From an uncultured Methanobrevibacter sp. (GTDB lineage: Archaea > Methanobacteriota > Methanobacteria > Methanobacteriales > Methanobacteriaceae): 37,456 nt of DNA. Positions 9,532 to 18,757 of this stretch are shown here, in pieces (within the stretch, counting starts at the first letter, position 1; each line of letters starts with the position of its first letter). The notes beneath the pieces were generated by a model, which was not told the origin of the DNA, did not search any database, and saw only the letters and a list, made by a program, of their open reading frames with translations. The position numbers were made by a program, and so were the translations under genes. Location: positions 1 to 37,456 of the forward strand of contig OMVX01000016.1 in the NCBI GenBank assembly GCA_900314605.1. The letters run 5' to 3'.

Positions 9532-9555
9532 TAACATGGAAAAGATACCATGTTA
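9532..9555 (+). promoter_or_regulatory. Inverted repeat upstream of asnA
   Basis: TAACATGG (9532-9539) and CCATGTTA (9548-9555) are perfect 8-base arms around AAAAGATA, 65 bases before the asnA ATG. A TATA-like TTTTTATAAT at about 9512-9521 would put the transcription start inside the repeat, suggesting a repressor operator, for example one responding to asparagine or nitrogen supply. The regulator is not identified. Confidence 0.45.
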
Positions 9556-9619
9556 AATGATATACGTATACAGTATTTTAATAAATTTAATAAATAAAAA
9601 ATTTAATCTGGAGAATAAT

Positions 9620-10627
9620 ATGGAAAAACTTTATATCCCTGAAGGTTATAAAAGCCCACAAAATATGAGAGAAACACAAACTGCTATAAAAGACTTAAAA
9701 GATTATTTTGAAAGAGCCCTTTCTGATACACTTAACTTAACACGTGTTTCAGCACCTATTTTCGTTACATCCGAAAGTGGTATTAATGATAATTTAAATG
9801 GTTTTGAAAAACCTGTGAAATTCTTTATCCCGAATCAAAATAAACAAGTAGAAGTAGTTCATTCTTTAGCCAAATGGAAAAGATTAGCATTATATAGATA
9901 TGGATTTGAAAAAGGTGAAGGATTATATGCTAATATGACTGCAATTAGAAGGGATGAAGAAGTAGATAATATTCATTCAGTTTATGTAGACCAATGGGAC
10001 TGGGAGAAAATTATAGATAAGTCTGAAAGAAACATTGACACTCTAAAAAAATATGTGTTTAGAATTTATATGGCTCTTAAGCAGACTGAATATTATATCT
10101 GCGGTAAATATCATTTCATAGAACCAATTCTACCAAATGAAATTTATTATGTAACTACACAAGAATTAGAAGACCGTTGGCCAAATAAAACATCAAAAGA
10201 AAGAGAATATCTAATTACTAAAGAAAAAAAAGCTGTTTTTTTAATGCAAATTGGAGGTGCATTAAATAGTGGAAAACCTCATGATGACCGTGCACCTGAT
10301 TACGATGATTGGGAATTGAATGGAGACATACTATTATATTATCCATTATTAGATATTTCATTAGAGATTTCTTCCATGGGAATTCGTGTAGACAATAATT
10401 CACTTCTTAATCAGCTTGAAATAGCAGGTTGTGAAGAAAGAGTAAATTTACCTTACCACCAAGCTATTACAGACCAAATATTACCTCATACAATAGGAGG
10501 TGGAATTGGTCAGTCAAGACTTTATATGTTTTTCTTAAGAAGAGCTCATATAGGCGAAGTTCAATCTTCTGTATGGCCATTAGAAGTTTATAAGAATTTA
10601 AATAACCATAATATTAATATAATTTAG
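9620..10627 (+). CDS. asnA: Aspartate-ammonia ligase (bacterial-type asparagine synthetase A)
   Basis: AsnA makes asparagine from aspartate, ammonia and ATP through an aspartyl-AMP intermediate; it has a class II synthetase fold. The 335-residue protein matches E. coli AsnA block by block: VVHSLAKWKR, HSVYVDQWDWE, RAPDYDDW, LNGDILL, SSMGIRVD and TIGGGIGQSR are all present and in order. The ATG at 9620 follows GGAG; 21 upstream codons to 9557 are rejected. It faces away from DP2 and converges with thiC. Most archaea use AsnB or the AsnRS-like AS-AR enzyme, so a full bacterial AsnA suggests horizontal acquisition. Codon composition is as AT-rich as the neighbours, so any transfer is not very recent. 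Confidence 0.95.
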   Translation: MEKLYIPEGYKSPQNMRETQTAIKDLKDYFERALSDTLNLTRVSAPIFVTSESGINDNLNGFEKPVKFFIPNQNKQVEVVHSLAKWKRLALYRYGFEKGEGLYANMTAIRRDEEVDNIHSVYVDQWDWEKIIDKSERNIDTLKKYVFRIYMALKQTEYYICGKYHFIEPILPNEIYYVTTQELEDRWPNKTSKEREYLITKEKKAVFLMQIGGALNSGKPHDDRAPDYDDWELNGDILLYYPLLDISLEISSMGIRVDNNSLLNQLEIAGCEERVNLPYHQAITDQILPHTIGGGIGQSRLYMFFLRRAHIGEVQSSVWPLEVYKNLNNHNINII

Positions 10628-10686
10628 ATATTAATCTTAAATAGATTATTAATCTTATAATTAATACAATTTAGATTATTAATCTT
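10625..10686. repeat. Three copies of a short palindromic unit after asnA
   Basis: The palindrome-containing unit TAGATTATTAATCTT occurs at 10642-10656 and 10672-10686, with a one-base-shorter variant at 10625-10638 overlapping the asnA stop codon. The core AGATT-ATT-AATCT is symmetric. It may aid 3' end formation or simply be slippage in AT-rich DNA. Confidence 0.5.
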
Positions 10687-10775
10687 GATTTTAAAAATTA
10701 AGGAATTAAATAAAAAATATAAAAGTAATAAATAAAATAAATAGATTAATAATAAAAAATAATAAGTTAACATTT

Positions 10776-10788
10776 AAAAAAAAAAAAA
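10776..10788 (-). terminator. Poly-T terminator of thiC
   Basis: A run of 13 A on the plus strand, so 13 U in the thiC transcript, begins a few bases after the thiC stop codon. U tracts alone terminate archaeal RNA polymerase, so this is the likely end of the thiC message. No hairpin precedes it. Confidence 0.5.
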
Positions 10789-10791
10789 GAA

Positions 10792-12096
10792 TTAAAATGT
10801 ATTAAAGACATCATCATCTGCTTTATCTAACCAACTGTTTACTATTTTAATAGCACAGTAGTCTCCACACATAGTACATGCGTCATCATCAGATGGAGGT
10901 CTGTTTGCTCTTTTTGCTTGAGCTACATCAGGAGCAATAGCTACATCATATTGAGCTTGCCAATCTAATGCTTTACGAGCTTTAGCCATAGCTAAATCTT
11001 TCTCACCATTATGGATTCCTTTAGCCATATCTCCTGCATATGCACCGATTCTAGTAGATATTACTCCTTCTTTTACATCTTCAGGAGAAGGAAGTGCTAA
11101 ATGTTCTGCCGGAGTTACATAACATATAAAGTCTGCTCCTGCTTTAGCAGATTCTGCTGCACCAATAGCTGATACAATATGATCATAACCTGGAGCAATA
11201 TCACATACTAAAGGTCCTAACATATAAAATGGTACATTTCTACATAATTTTTTCTGAATAGTAACATTTGCTGGAATTTCATTAATAGGAATATGACCTG
11301 GTCCTTCAATCATAGTCTGTACATCTGCTGCTCTTGCACGATCAACAAGTTCACCAAGGACAATAAGTTCTTGAACTTGAGCCCTATCAGTTGAATCTGC
11401 AATTGCACCTGCTCTCATAGCATTTGCAAGTGATAAAACTACATCATATTCTTTTGCAATATCTAAAATATAATCAAAGTTTTTGTATAATGGATTTTCT
11501 AATTTATTTTCAACCATCCATGATGAAATAAATGATCCACCACGAGAAACTAAACCACATTCACGACCTTGGGTTTTAAGTCTTTTTAAAGTTTCAACAT
11601 TTACACTACAGTGGATTGCCATAAAGTCTATTCCATCTTTAGCTTGTTTTTCAATAGTTTTAAACATGTCATCTTCTTCCAGGTATATAACAGAACCATT
11701 TTTTCTAATAGATTCTATTGCTGCTTGATATATTGGAACACTTCCAACTGGAAGTGGAGACATTGCTAAAACCCTTCTTCTTATATCATCTAAATCTCCA
11801 CCAATACTTAACTCCATTAAACAATCTGCACCAGCATCAACAGCTACTTGTGCTTTTAAAACTTCTTCATCAAAATCAACAATATCAGTAGAAGTACCTA
11901 CAGTTGCATTAACTTTGGTTTTAAGACCTTTACCAATACCTGTAGCTTTAATATCATGATTTACATTTTTAGGAATTACAATAGTACCATCTATAATAGA
12001 GTTTAAAATAAATTCCTCACTAACATTCTCCCTATTAGCTACAGTTTTCATTTCTTCTGTAATATTACCTTTTCTTGCCTCTTCAAGTTGTGTCAT
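10792..12096 (-). CDS. thiC: Phosphomethylpyrimidine synthase ThiC
   Basis: ThiC converts 5-aminoimidazole ribotide to the HMP-phosphate half of thiamine, using a [4Fe-4S] cluster and S-adenosylmethionine. The 434-residue protein matches the compact archaeal/bacterial form. Recognisable blocks include [14 protein letters not shown], a [11 protein letters not shown] stretch, [12 protein letters not shown] and [11 protein letters not shown]. The cluster-binding cysteines close to the C-terminus read CTMCGDYC (C407, C410, C414), a CX2CX3C spacing, where I recall CX2CX4C in E. coli. The ATG at 12096 follows AGGTGAT. It is transcribed alone; upstream lies a large palindrome at the predicted transcription start, so thiamine-responsive repression is likely. 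Confidence 0.95.
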   Translation of the reverse strand: MTQLEEARKGNITEEMKTVANRENVSEEFILNSIIDGTIVIPKNVNHDIKATGIGKGLKTKVNATVGTSTDIVDFDEEVLKAQVAVDAGADCLMELSIGGDLDDIRRRVLAMSPLPVGSVPIYQAAIESIRKNGSVIYLEEDDMFKTIEKQAKDGIDFMAIHCSVNVETLKRLKTQGRECGLVSRGGSFISSWMVENKLENPLYKNFDYILDIAKEYDVVLSLANAMRAGAIADSTDRAQVQELIVLGELVDRARAADVQTMIEGPGHIPINEIPANVTIQKKLCRNVPFYMLGPLVCDIAPGYDHIVSAIGAAESAKAGADFICYVTPAEHLALPSPEDVKEGVISTRIGAYAGDMAKGIHNGEKDLAMAKARKALDWQAQYDVAIAPDVAQAKRANRPPSDDDACTMCGDYCAIKIVNSWLDKADDDVFNTF

Positions 12097-12189
12097 TAGA
12101 TCACCTAAATTTAAAAAAAATTAATGATATTTTAAATTGAATATTGAAAAAATCCAAATAAAAAATTTATCAAATACAATTAAATAAAA

Positions 12190-12214
12190 TCAACTTTAAT
12201 TAAATTAAAGTTGA
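12190..12214 (-). promoter_or_regulatory. 25-bp palindrome at the thiC promoter
   Basis: TCAACTTTAAT (12190-12200) and ATTAAAGTTGA (12204-12214) are perfect 11-base arms around TAA. The palindrome lies about 95 bases upstream of the thiC start codon and just downstream of the predicted transcription start. Archaeal thiamine genes are known to be controlled by ThiR (HTH plus ThiN domain) binding palindromic operators; assigning this site to ThiR is inference from position. Confidence 0.55.
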
Positions 12215-12218
12215 ATTA

Positions 12219-12255
12219 CTATTATAATTCATAATAGAACTTCCTTATATATAAA
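12219..12255 (-). promoter_or_regulatory. thiC TATA box and second inverted repeat
   Basis: On the minus strand TTTATATATAA (12255-12245) is a strong TATA element. Between it and the 25-bp palindrome lies a second inverted repeat, CTATTAT-AATTC-ATAATAG (12219-12237), which would straddle the transcription start. The rest of this spacer (12256-12448) shows no gene. Confidence 0.5.
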
Positions 12256-12448
12256 TTAATCTTTTTAATTTGAATATAATTAAAATAAACTTGATATAAG
12301 TCAAAGAAAATTTAAAATATAAAAAAATGAAAAAATAAAAAAAAGATATATAAAAATAAGATATGGAAAAAATCTCTAAAATAAAAATTAGATTATAATA
12401 AAAAAAAGAAAAATATAATTAAAATTATATTGGAAAATTTAAAATGAC

Positions 12449-13375
12449 CTAATCATCAATATTGAAAAAATCATTCATTCTAGAGGTAGCTTCCTCTAAT
12501 GTAGGAATATTAGTTTGAGTTCCACGTTTTTCAACAATAAAAGATGAAACAGAAGAAGCTAATTTAAGAGCCTCTTTTAAATCATAACCATTTAAATAAT
12601 AATATAAAAATGATGCTCGGTAAGAATCTCCAGCACCTGTTGGATCTACAGCAGGTTTATAAATTGCATCAACAGAATCTTCACCTTCTAAGGTATAAAT
12701 AAAACTACCATGTTCTCTACAAGTTTTAATAATAATTTCTGGACCAATTGATAATAAACCGTCTATATCAAGATTTAATTTTTCTAAAATTATGTCAATT
12801 TCATAATTATTTCCAAATAATATTTTAGAATTTGTAATAATTTGTTTTAATCTATCCTTAGAATAGGTGTTTAAATCTTGACCTGGATCGAAAGATACAG
12901 GTATACCTAGTTCTTTAGCTTTACAAGAGACTTTCCAATTATAATCTGGGTCTCCTGTTGCAAGATGAACCAAATCCACTTGAGAAAGAGCCTCAACCGG
13001 TACCTCATGATATTTTAAATATTTTGATGCGCCTTCATAGAAAAATGTTAATTGATCTGAATTATTATCATTTACCATAATTGCTGTAGCATCAGATTCA
13101 CCATCAACATAAATCATATAATCAAGATTAATATTAGAATCATTAAGAGCAGCATAATAATCTGAATTTTTAAAATTTTCGCCAACTGCTGAAATTAATG
13201 TGGAATTTAATCCTAATTTTGAAGCTACCATTGCTACATTAGCTCCAGCGCCACCATATAAATGTAACATAGAATCCATATGAATGGAAGTGTTTGGTTT
13301 TGGGAAATCTTCAACATCAATAATTAAATCTAAAGCAGTAATACCAACAACTAATAATTTAGGTCCATCTGTCAA
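12449..13375 (-). CDS. PfkB-family carbohydrate/nucleoside kinase
   Basis: This 308-residue kinase belongs to the ribokinase/PfkB family. An N-terminal GGAGANVAMVASKLG glycine-rich signature (about residues 41-55) and the C-terminal DPTGAGDSYRASF motif, which holds the catalytic Asp and anion hole, are both intact. The substrate cannot be read from sequence; archaeal relatives such as MJ0406 are nucleoside kinases, and sugar kinases are the alternative. The start is a TTG at 13375: GGTGAT at 13378-13383 sits at the right distance, and the ATG at 13368 is out of frame. The inverted repeat TAATCTA-ATTAA-TAGATTA (13391-13409) lies just upstream and may be an operator. It follows the ModE-like gene at a distance of nearly 390 bases, so it has its own promoter. 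Confidence 0.85.
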   Translation of the reverse strand: MTDGPKLLVVGITALDLIIDVEDFPKPNTSIHMDSMLHLYGGAGANVAMVASKLGLNSTLISAVGENFKNSDYYAALNDSNINLDYMIYVDGESDATAIMVNDNNSDQLTFFYEGASKYLKYHEVPVEALSQVDLVHLATGDPDYNWKVSCKAKELGIPVSFDPGQDLNTYSKDRLKQIITNSKILFGNNYEIDIILEKLNLDIDGLLSIGPEIIIKTCREHGSFIYTLEGEDSVDAIYKPAVDPTGAGDSYRASFLYYYLNGYDLKEALKLASSVSSFIVEKRGTQTNIPTLEEATSRMNDFFNIDD

Positions 13376-13390
13376 TTTATCACCGTAAAA

Positions 13391-13409
13391 TAATCTAATT
13401 AATAGATTA
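13391..13409 (-). promoter_or_regulatory. Inverted repeat upstream of the PfkB-family gene
   Basis: TAATCTA and TAGATTA form perfect 7-base arms around ATTAA, 15 bases before the TTG start codon. A site in that place could block transcription or ribosome access. The remainder of the gap to 13762 is AT-rich with no gene visible. Confidence 0.35.
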
Positions 13410-13762
13410 AGTAAAAAATTAAATTAAAAATTAATTTAGTTTAAACTGTAATAATTTTAAAATATAATCTCTAAATTATTTAAAATAAGTACTTAAAACT
13501 TAAAATCTAAACTAAATAAAAAATTTAAAAATACATATTCATAGTAACTAATTTTATTTTAATTATATAATAAATTTATTGTAGATTTTAAAAATTAATA
13601 GAAAATAAAAATTTTATCTAAAAATAATTTTAAAAAAAATGTTAAAAAGTATATATAAAAAACTATTAAAGGATAAATTAAAATTACAAAAGGGATAATA
13701 GATAGTTTAATGAAAAAATTAGTATAATTAATAAAAATATCAAAATACAATAATAAAAAATG

Positions 13763-14758
13763 TTAAAAACCTATAGGAGTGAAACCTTCTAATTTTATAA
13801 TATCTGAACAGTTATTTAATATATAATCTATAAGATTATCAACTTTTCTATTATATCCTGGTCTATGTACAAAACCTAGAGAATGTTTAGTTTGGATTTT
13901 CAAAACATCTGACCCTTTAAAATAACTGGCATTTAAAAAAGTATATAAATTATCAGAATTTTGAACTAATTTAAATGCATCAAATTGTGATGATACTTCT
14001 TTTTTAATATTAAATGAAACTCCATGATTTTTTAAAGTTTTCCATACTAATCTTTGAGCTGTTCCTTTAACAGCTACAAAATCCAAAGATTCTAAATCTT
14101 CAATATTTTCTATTTGTCTATCATTATTAAAATTAATATAATTATAGTTCTCATTTAAATGAATACTTAATGAAGGATTTAAATTATCATTATCTACAAT
14201 ATTAAATGGATTTGTAGAATATTCATTTTTGAAATTAATAGTGTTTTTAATGGAAGAGACTAAAACCATATAATCAAATGCAATAGGTGTAAAATTTAAA
14301 TTTTGTGAAAAAGCAAGTAAAGGATCATCTAAAGCAAGTAAATCAATTAAATCATCTTTTGCAAGGTTAAATGCACTGTCATTATCAGTACTATATACTT
14401 CGATATTAAATGGAAGGTTTAATGATTCTAACAAACCTGTAATAATATGTCCCCCTGCAATACGAATATTATCATTAAGTGTTAAACGATTATTATATGT
14501 ATGATAAATATCTAAAAGTTCTAAACCTTTTTTGGTAATTTCACTACCAGAACCTACTTTTTTAACTAATTTATAACCTAATTCTTTTTCAGCTTTAAGT
14601 ATTCTTCTATTAAATACAGAATGAGAAATACCTAATTGTTTAGCTGCTTTTCTTTGAGAATAAGTTTTTGTAAGAAGATCTAATGATTCAAATAATTTAT
14701 AATTATAAATTTTACCATCTACTTCAATACCTATTACTGGTTTAATATTAGAAGACAT
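13763..14758 (-). CDS. ModE/LysR-type HTH regulator with a ligand-binding domain
   Basis: The N-terminal part (about residues 10-80) is a ModE/LysR-like winged HTH: QRKAAKQLGISHSVFNRRI is the helix-turn-helix and KLVKKVGSGSEITKKG the wing. The remaining 250 residues resemble a periplasmic-binding-protein-like sensor domain as found in archaeal ModE-type regulators, rather than the TOBE/Mop domain of E. coli ModE. Such proteins often sense molybdate or tungstate. The setting fits: formate dehydrogenase, MoaA, MobB and formylmethanofuran dehydrogenase lie within 18 kb. The start is ATG at 14758 with GTGA in front; a GTG at 14767 is less likely. It is divergent from phi. The ligand is inferred, not seen. 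Confidence 0.75.
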   Translation of the reverse strand: MSSNIKPVIGIEVDGKIYNYKLFESLDLLTKTYSQRKAAKQLGISHSVFNRRILKAEKELGYKLVKKVGSGSEITKKGLELLDIYHTYNNRLTLNDNIRIAGGHIITGLLESLNLPFNIEVYSTDNDSAFNLAKDDLIDLLALDDPLLAFSQNLNFTPIAFDYMVLVSSIKNTINFKNEYSTNPFNIVDNDNLNPSLSIHLNENYNYINFNNDRQIENIEDLESLDFVAVKGTAQRLVWKTLKNHGVSFNIKKEVSSQFDAFKLVQNSDNLYTFLNASYFKGSDVLKIQTKHSLGFVHRPGYNRKVDNLIDYILNNCSDIIKLEGFTPIGF

Positions 14759-15185
14759 AAAACTCACTGAAAATAATTAAAAGAATATATATTAATATAA
14801 AAAATCCAAATATAAAAGTTTTCAATAGTATTATGTCTAATATAAAATTTAAACCTTCTTATTAGATTTTAGAGTTTTCTAAATTATAAGAATTAAGGAT
14901 AAAAAAACCTATTACTTGTCCAACAATAAATATTACTTTATTTAACCTTAAAAAAAAGGTAAAAAATAATTTAAACCCGTTATAAACTTATATAAAAGCA
15001 AATGGAATTTTAAAAAGAATTTAGTTAAAATTAAAGTTTTATGATAAGGAAAATACTATTTTAAAAATAAGTTAAGTTTATGAAAGTAGCAATTTTAATA
15101 GATATAATTATATTTAAATAAATTCATATAAATTGTATATAATATTAATAAGATATTATGCTTAGTAAAAGAGGAAAAAGATAAT
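14759..15185. other. Divergent promoter region between the ModE-like gene and phi
   Basis: No gene is visible. A TATA-like TTATATAAAAG at 14988-14998 faces phi but would give a leader of about 165 bases; weaker AT boxes lie nearer, around 15110-15145. A small inverted repeat, ACCTT/AAGGT with an A-rich loop, lies at 14945-14960. On the minus strand TAATATAAAAT-like sequence near 14835-14847 could serve the regulator gene. Confidence 0.35.
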
Positions 15186-15776
15186 ATGGATTTAATGAAA
15201 TCATCTATTAGTGCTATAATAAAGAATATTGAAACAGCAGAAACATATCTTGATGAAAAGTCTATTGAAAACTTTATGAATATTATAAACGAATCTGATA
15301 ATGTTTTTGTAATAGGAGCAGGTAGATCTGGACTTGTTGGAAAAGCATTTGCAATGAGATTAATGCATTTAGGTATAAGTACATATGTAGTAGGAGAAAC
15401 AATATCTCCTGCAATAAATGAGGGAGACTGTATTATTGCAATATCTGGTTCTGGAGAGACAAACACAATAGTTTCTTCAGCAAAAATTTCTAAAGAAAGA
15501 GGAGCCAAAATTTTAGCTTTAACATCATACACCGAATCTACACTTGGAAAATTAGCTGATGCAACCATATATATTCAAGGAAGGACAAAAATCGAGGCAT
15601 ATGATAAAAACTACTTAAAACGTCAAATAGATGGTAATTACACATCACTTACCCCACTTGGTACTGCATTTGAATTAACATCCTTAGTATTTTTAGATGG
15701 TTTAATATGTGCATTAATGAATAAAATGGGTAAAACTGAAGATGACCTTAAAAAAAGACATACAGTACTTGAATAA
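15186..15776 (+). CDS. phi: 6-phospho-3-hexuloisomerase (SIS domain)
   Basis: PHI interconverts hexulose 6-phosphate and fructose 6-phosphate. In methanogens it works with hexulose-phosphate synthase (Hps, often fused to Fae) in the reverse ribulose monophosphate route to make ribose for nucleotides. The 196-residue protein is one SIS domain: GAGRSGLVGKAFAMRL and ISGSGETNT are the phosphosugar-binding loops. The C-terminal KRHTVLE end and LTPLGTAFEL block are typical of PHI. The start ATG follows an AGAGG site. FmdE follows after 48 bases, so the two may share a transcript. Hps is not in the window. The large reverse-strand frame over it is a shadow. Confidence 0.9.
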   Translation: MDLMKSSISAIIKNIETAETYLDEKSIENFMNIINESDNVFVIGAGRSGLVGKAFAMRLMHLGISTYVVGETISPAINEGDCIIAISGSGETNTIVSSAKISKERGAKILALTSYTESTLGKLADATIYIQGRTKIEAYDKNYLKRQIDGNYTSLTPLGTAFELTSLVFLDGLICALMNKMGKTEDDLKKRHTVLE

Positions 15777-15824
15777 ATAATTTAATTAATTTAATTAAAA
15801 TAAAAAAATGTTATAGGTGATAAT

Positions 15825-16394
15825 ATGGATTTAAAAACTTATGATGAACAGCTTGAAAAGGTAAAAGAATTCCATGGAGAAATTTGTGGTGGAACTGCAA
15901 TCGGTACAAAACTTGCAATGTATGGTATGGAACTTATGGGCATGGAACTTAATACAAGACATAAAAATTTAATGGTTTTTATTGAACTTGATAGATGTAT
16001 GTCTGATGCAATCCAAGTAGTTACAAAATGTAACATGGGAAAAAGGGCATTAAAACAAATGTATTATGGTAGATTTGCAGTAACATTCTATAATATGGAT
16101 ACTGAAGAAGCAATCAGAATATCAGATGCTGATGCAAATAAACAAACATGTCAAAAAGAAACAAAAGAAGAATTAGTTAAAAGGTTTAGGGAAACTCCTG
16201 CTGAAGAATTATTTAATGTTCAAAAGGTTAAAATTGTAGGAATTCCTGAATCACAAAAACCAGGACCACTACACAAATCAACATTCTGTTCAGTATGTGG
16301 TGAAAAGGTAGCAGATGACCAACACCTTGTTATCGGCGGTAAACCAGTTTGTAAAGGATGTGCTTTAGGTACATACTATGAAATAATTGAATAA
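15825..16394 (+). CDS. fmdE: FmdE-family protein with C-terminal zinc finger
   Basis: FmdE was named from the molybdenum formylmethanofuran dehydrogenase operon of Methanothermobacter, but it is not a core subunit and its function is unsettled; it is often found near molybdopterin enzymes. The 189-residue protein has the FmdE domain at residues 10-130, with the FHGEICGGTAIGTKLA start, the Cys in LDRCMSDAIQ, and a C-terminal zinc ribbon (C155, C158, C176, C179). AGGTGAT precedes the ATG. Here it lies between phi and fdhA without fmdC or fmdB, so it may serve formate dehydrogenase or the distant fwd operon. A hairpin terminator follows, separating it from fdhA. Confidence 0.88.
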   Translation: MDLKTYDEQLEKVKEFHGEICGGTAIGTKLAMYGMELMGMELNTRHKNLMVFIELDRCMSDAIQVVTKCNMGKRALKQMYYGRFAVTFYNMDTEEAIRISDADANKQTCQKETKEELVKRFRETPAEELFNVQKVKIVGIPESQKPGPLHKSTFCSVCGEKVADDQHLVIGGKPVCKGCALGTYYEIIE

Positions 16395-16422
16395 AATTAT
16401 TCCAAAGAATACTATTAAATTT

Positions 16423-16460
16423 AAGACCGATAATTGGTCTTTTTACTTTTTTTATTTTTA
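16423..16460 (+). terminator. Hairpin terminator after fmdE
   Basis: AAGACC (16423-16428) and GGTCTT (16436-16441) pair around GATAATT and are followed by a T-rich tract (TTTTACTTTTTTTATTTTT). This resembles an intrinsic terminator and closes the phi-fmdE transcript. Confidence 0.65.
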
Positions 16461-16687
16461 TCTTGTATAAAATCTATAATATTAAAAAATTCAAACTATT
16501 TATTAACACTGATAAATGATTCAATCAATCAAAAATTAAAAATAGAACATTAAAGTCTTTAGAAAATAGATGATACTAATTCATAATCTGCGAAGATATA
16601 ATGGTAGAATTAAATTATAAGTATAAAATAGATTTTTTTAAAATTCATAAACAAATAGACTGAAATATTAAAAGGAGTTAAAGGAGA

Positions 16688-18757
16688 ATGGTTGATATAA
16701 AATTTGTTCCAACAATATGTCCCTATTGTGGAACTGGTTGTGGACTTAACCTTGTTGTAAAAGATGGGAAAGTCTGTGGTGTAGAGCCATGGAAAAGAAA
16801 TCCTGTTAATTCTGGTAAATTATGTCCAAAAGGAAATTTTTCATGGGAATTTATTAACAGAAAAGATAGATTAACAAAACCATTAATTAGAGAAAATGGT
16901 GAATTAAGAGAATCTAGCTGGGATGAAGCTTTAGATAAGGTTGCAAAAAAATTAAATGAATTTAAATCTGAAGATCCTAAAAAGATTGGTTTTTATGCAT
17001 GTGCTCGCTCTCCAAATGAAAACATATTTATTACACAAAAATTTGCAAGAGTAGCATGTAATACACACAATGTTGATCACTGTGCACGTATTTGTCATGG
17101 CCCTACTGTAACAGGTCTTGCAACTTGCTTTGGTTCTGGTGCAATGACGAATGGGTTTGACAGTATAGAAGAATCTGATTATATAATTGTCATTGGTGCA
17201 AATAGTATGGAAGCACATCCCTTATTTGCTCGTAAACTTATGAGGGCTAAAGAAAATAATGATGCAAAAATTATTGTTATTGATCCTCGTTTTACACCAA
17301 CAGCAAGAATTGGAGATAAATATCTTGAAATTAAAACCGGTACTGATGTAGCCCTATTAAATGGTATGATGAAAATTATTCTAGATGAAGGTCTAGAAGA
17401 TAAAGAGTTCATTAAAAATAGAACAAAAAACTTTGAAGAGTTTAAAAAAGTTGTGGACAAATATGATTTAGATACTGTAAGTGAAATTACAGAAGCTGAT
17501 AAAGATTTAATAAAAGAAATTGCAATCGAATATGCTAAAGCAGATAAAGGAGCTATAGTTTATTCTCTAGGTATTACAGAACATTCACATGGTGCAGATA
17601 ACGTTATGTCAACTGCAAATATGGCAATGCTAACAGGTAACCTAGGAAGGGAAGGTACTGGCGTAAATCCACTAAGAGGACAAAATAATGTACAAGGGGC
17701 ATGTGATATGGGTGCATTACCTACTGATTATCCAGGATATCGTAAAGTAAATGATGCTGAAACTACTAAGTGGATGAATGAATACTGGAACGTGGAAATG
17801 GATTGTGAACCTGGTTTAACTTTAATTGAAATGATGAATGCTGCTCATGATGGAGATTTAAAAGTACTATACATACATGGTGAAGACCCTGTATTATCAG
17901 ATGCAGATATTACCCATACTAAAGAAGCAATTAATAATTTAGAAATGTTAGTGGTTCAAGATATATTTTTAACTGATACTGCACAATTAGCTGATGTTGT
18001 ACTTCCTGCAGCTGGTTGGGGTGAACAGGAGGGTACTTTCACCAATGGAGAAAGACGTGTACAGAGAGTACGTAAAGCACAGAACCCTCCTGGAGATGCA
18101 AAATTAGATTGGAAGATTATGGAAGAAATTGCAATAAGAATGGGTCCAGATGCACATCCCGAACAGTTCCATTACCAAACAGCACAGGATATATGGGAAG
18201 AGTTAAGAGAAATAGCTCCATCAATGTCAGGAATCACATCAGAGAAGTTAGATAGACCTGAAGGTTGCCACTGGCCATGTTATAGTGAAAAAGATGAATG
18301 TGGCCCTTTAATGTATAAGAAAAAATTCGCACATCCTGACGGATTAGCTATATTCCAGCCAATAGAACATTTAGGCCCTGTTGAAGTTCCTGATGAGGAG
18401 TATCCATTCCTTTTAACTACAACACGTATTTTATTCCATTATCATGCTGCAACAACACGTAGATGTAAAACACTAGATAGAGAAGTAAAAACCGGATATA
18501 TAGAAATAAGTAAAGTTGATGCTGAAAACTTAAATATCCTAGATAAAGAAATTGTAAGGGCAAGTTCCAGAAGAGGAACAATTGATATTGCTGCAAGAGT
18601 AACAAAGGATATTAAACCAGGTATTGTTAATATTCCTATGCATTTTAGTGAATGTGCTGCTAATATGTTAACAAATGCTGAATCTTTTGATCCTAAATCT
18701 AAAATGGTAGAACTTAAAGCTTGTGCAATAAAAGTAGAGAAAATTAGGAGAGATTAG
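16688..18757 (+). CDS. fdhA: F420-dependent formate dehydrogenase, alpha subunit
   Basis: FdhA oxidises formate to CO2 at a bis-pterin Mo or W site and passes electrons to FdhB and F420. The 689-residue protein begins with the [4Fe-4S] site C11-x2-C14-x3-C18...C46. The active-site loop [13 protein letters not shown] carries cysteine (C136) where some homologues have selenocysteine. The molybdopterin oxidoreductase domain and a C-terminal pterin-binding domain (from about residue 570) follow. Two purine-rich ribosome sites precede the ATG, AAGGAG at 16671-16676 and again at 16681-16686; the second is almost touching the start. fdhB follows with no gap. The formate transporter gene fdhC, usual at this position in relatives, is absent. 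Confidence 0.95.
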   Translation: MVDIKFVPTICPYCGTGCGLNLVVKDGKVCGVEPWKRNPVNSGKLCPKGNFSWEFINRKDRLTKPLIRENGELRESSWDEALDKVAKKLNEFKSEDPKKIGFYACARSPNENIFITQKFARVACNTHNVDHCARICHGPTVTGLATCFGSGAMTNGFDSIEESDYIIVIGANSMEAHPLFARKLMRAKENNDAKIIVIDPRFTPTARIGDKYLEIKTGTDVALLNGMMKIILDEGLEDKEFIKNRTKNFEEFKKVVDKYDLDTVSEITEADKDLIKEIAIEYAKADKGAIVYSLGITEHSHGADNVMSTANMAMLTGNLGREGTGVNPLRGQNNVQGACDMGALPTDYPGYRKVNDAETTKWMNEYWNVEMDCEPGLTLIEMMNAAHDGDLKVLYIHGEDPVLSDADITHTKEAINNLEMLVVQDIFLTDTAQLADVVLPAAGWGEQEGTFTNGERRVQRVRKAQNPPGDAKLDWKIMEEIAIRMGPDAHPEQFHYQTAQDIWEELREIAPSMSGITSEKLDRPEGCHWPCYSEKDECGPLMYKKKFAHPDGLAIFQPIEHLGPVEVPDEEYPFLLTTTRILFHYHAATTRRCKTLDREVKTGYIEISKVDAENLNILDKEIVRASSRRGTIDIAARVTKDIKPGIVNIPMHFSECAANMLTNAESFDPKSKMVELKACAIKVEKIRRD

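Noticed and set aside
12097-12448. TPP riboswitch upstream of thiC
   Set aside because: The conserved THI-box elements are not visible; the leader holds palindromic DNA sites instead.
15080-15121. 13-codon frame starting MKVAILIDI upstream of phi
   Set aside because: It has no ribosome site and is too short to support; it is probably leader sequence.
15095-15568. 157-residue open frame on the minus strand
   Set aside because: It lies wholly over phi and its leader, has no ribosome site, and its protein is compositionally the mirror of the phi codons.
16688-18757. Possible selenocysteine in FdhA, and likewise in FwdB
   Set aside because: The active-site codons encode Cys (C136 in FdhA, C128 in FwdB); no in-frame TGA occurs.
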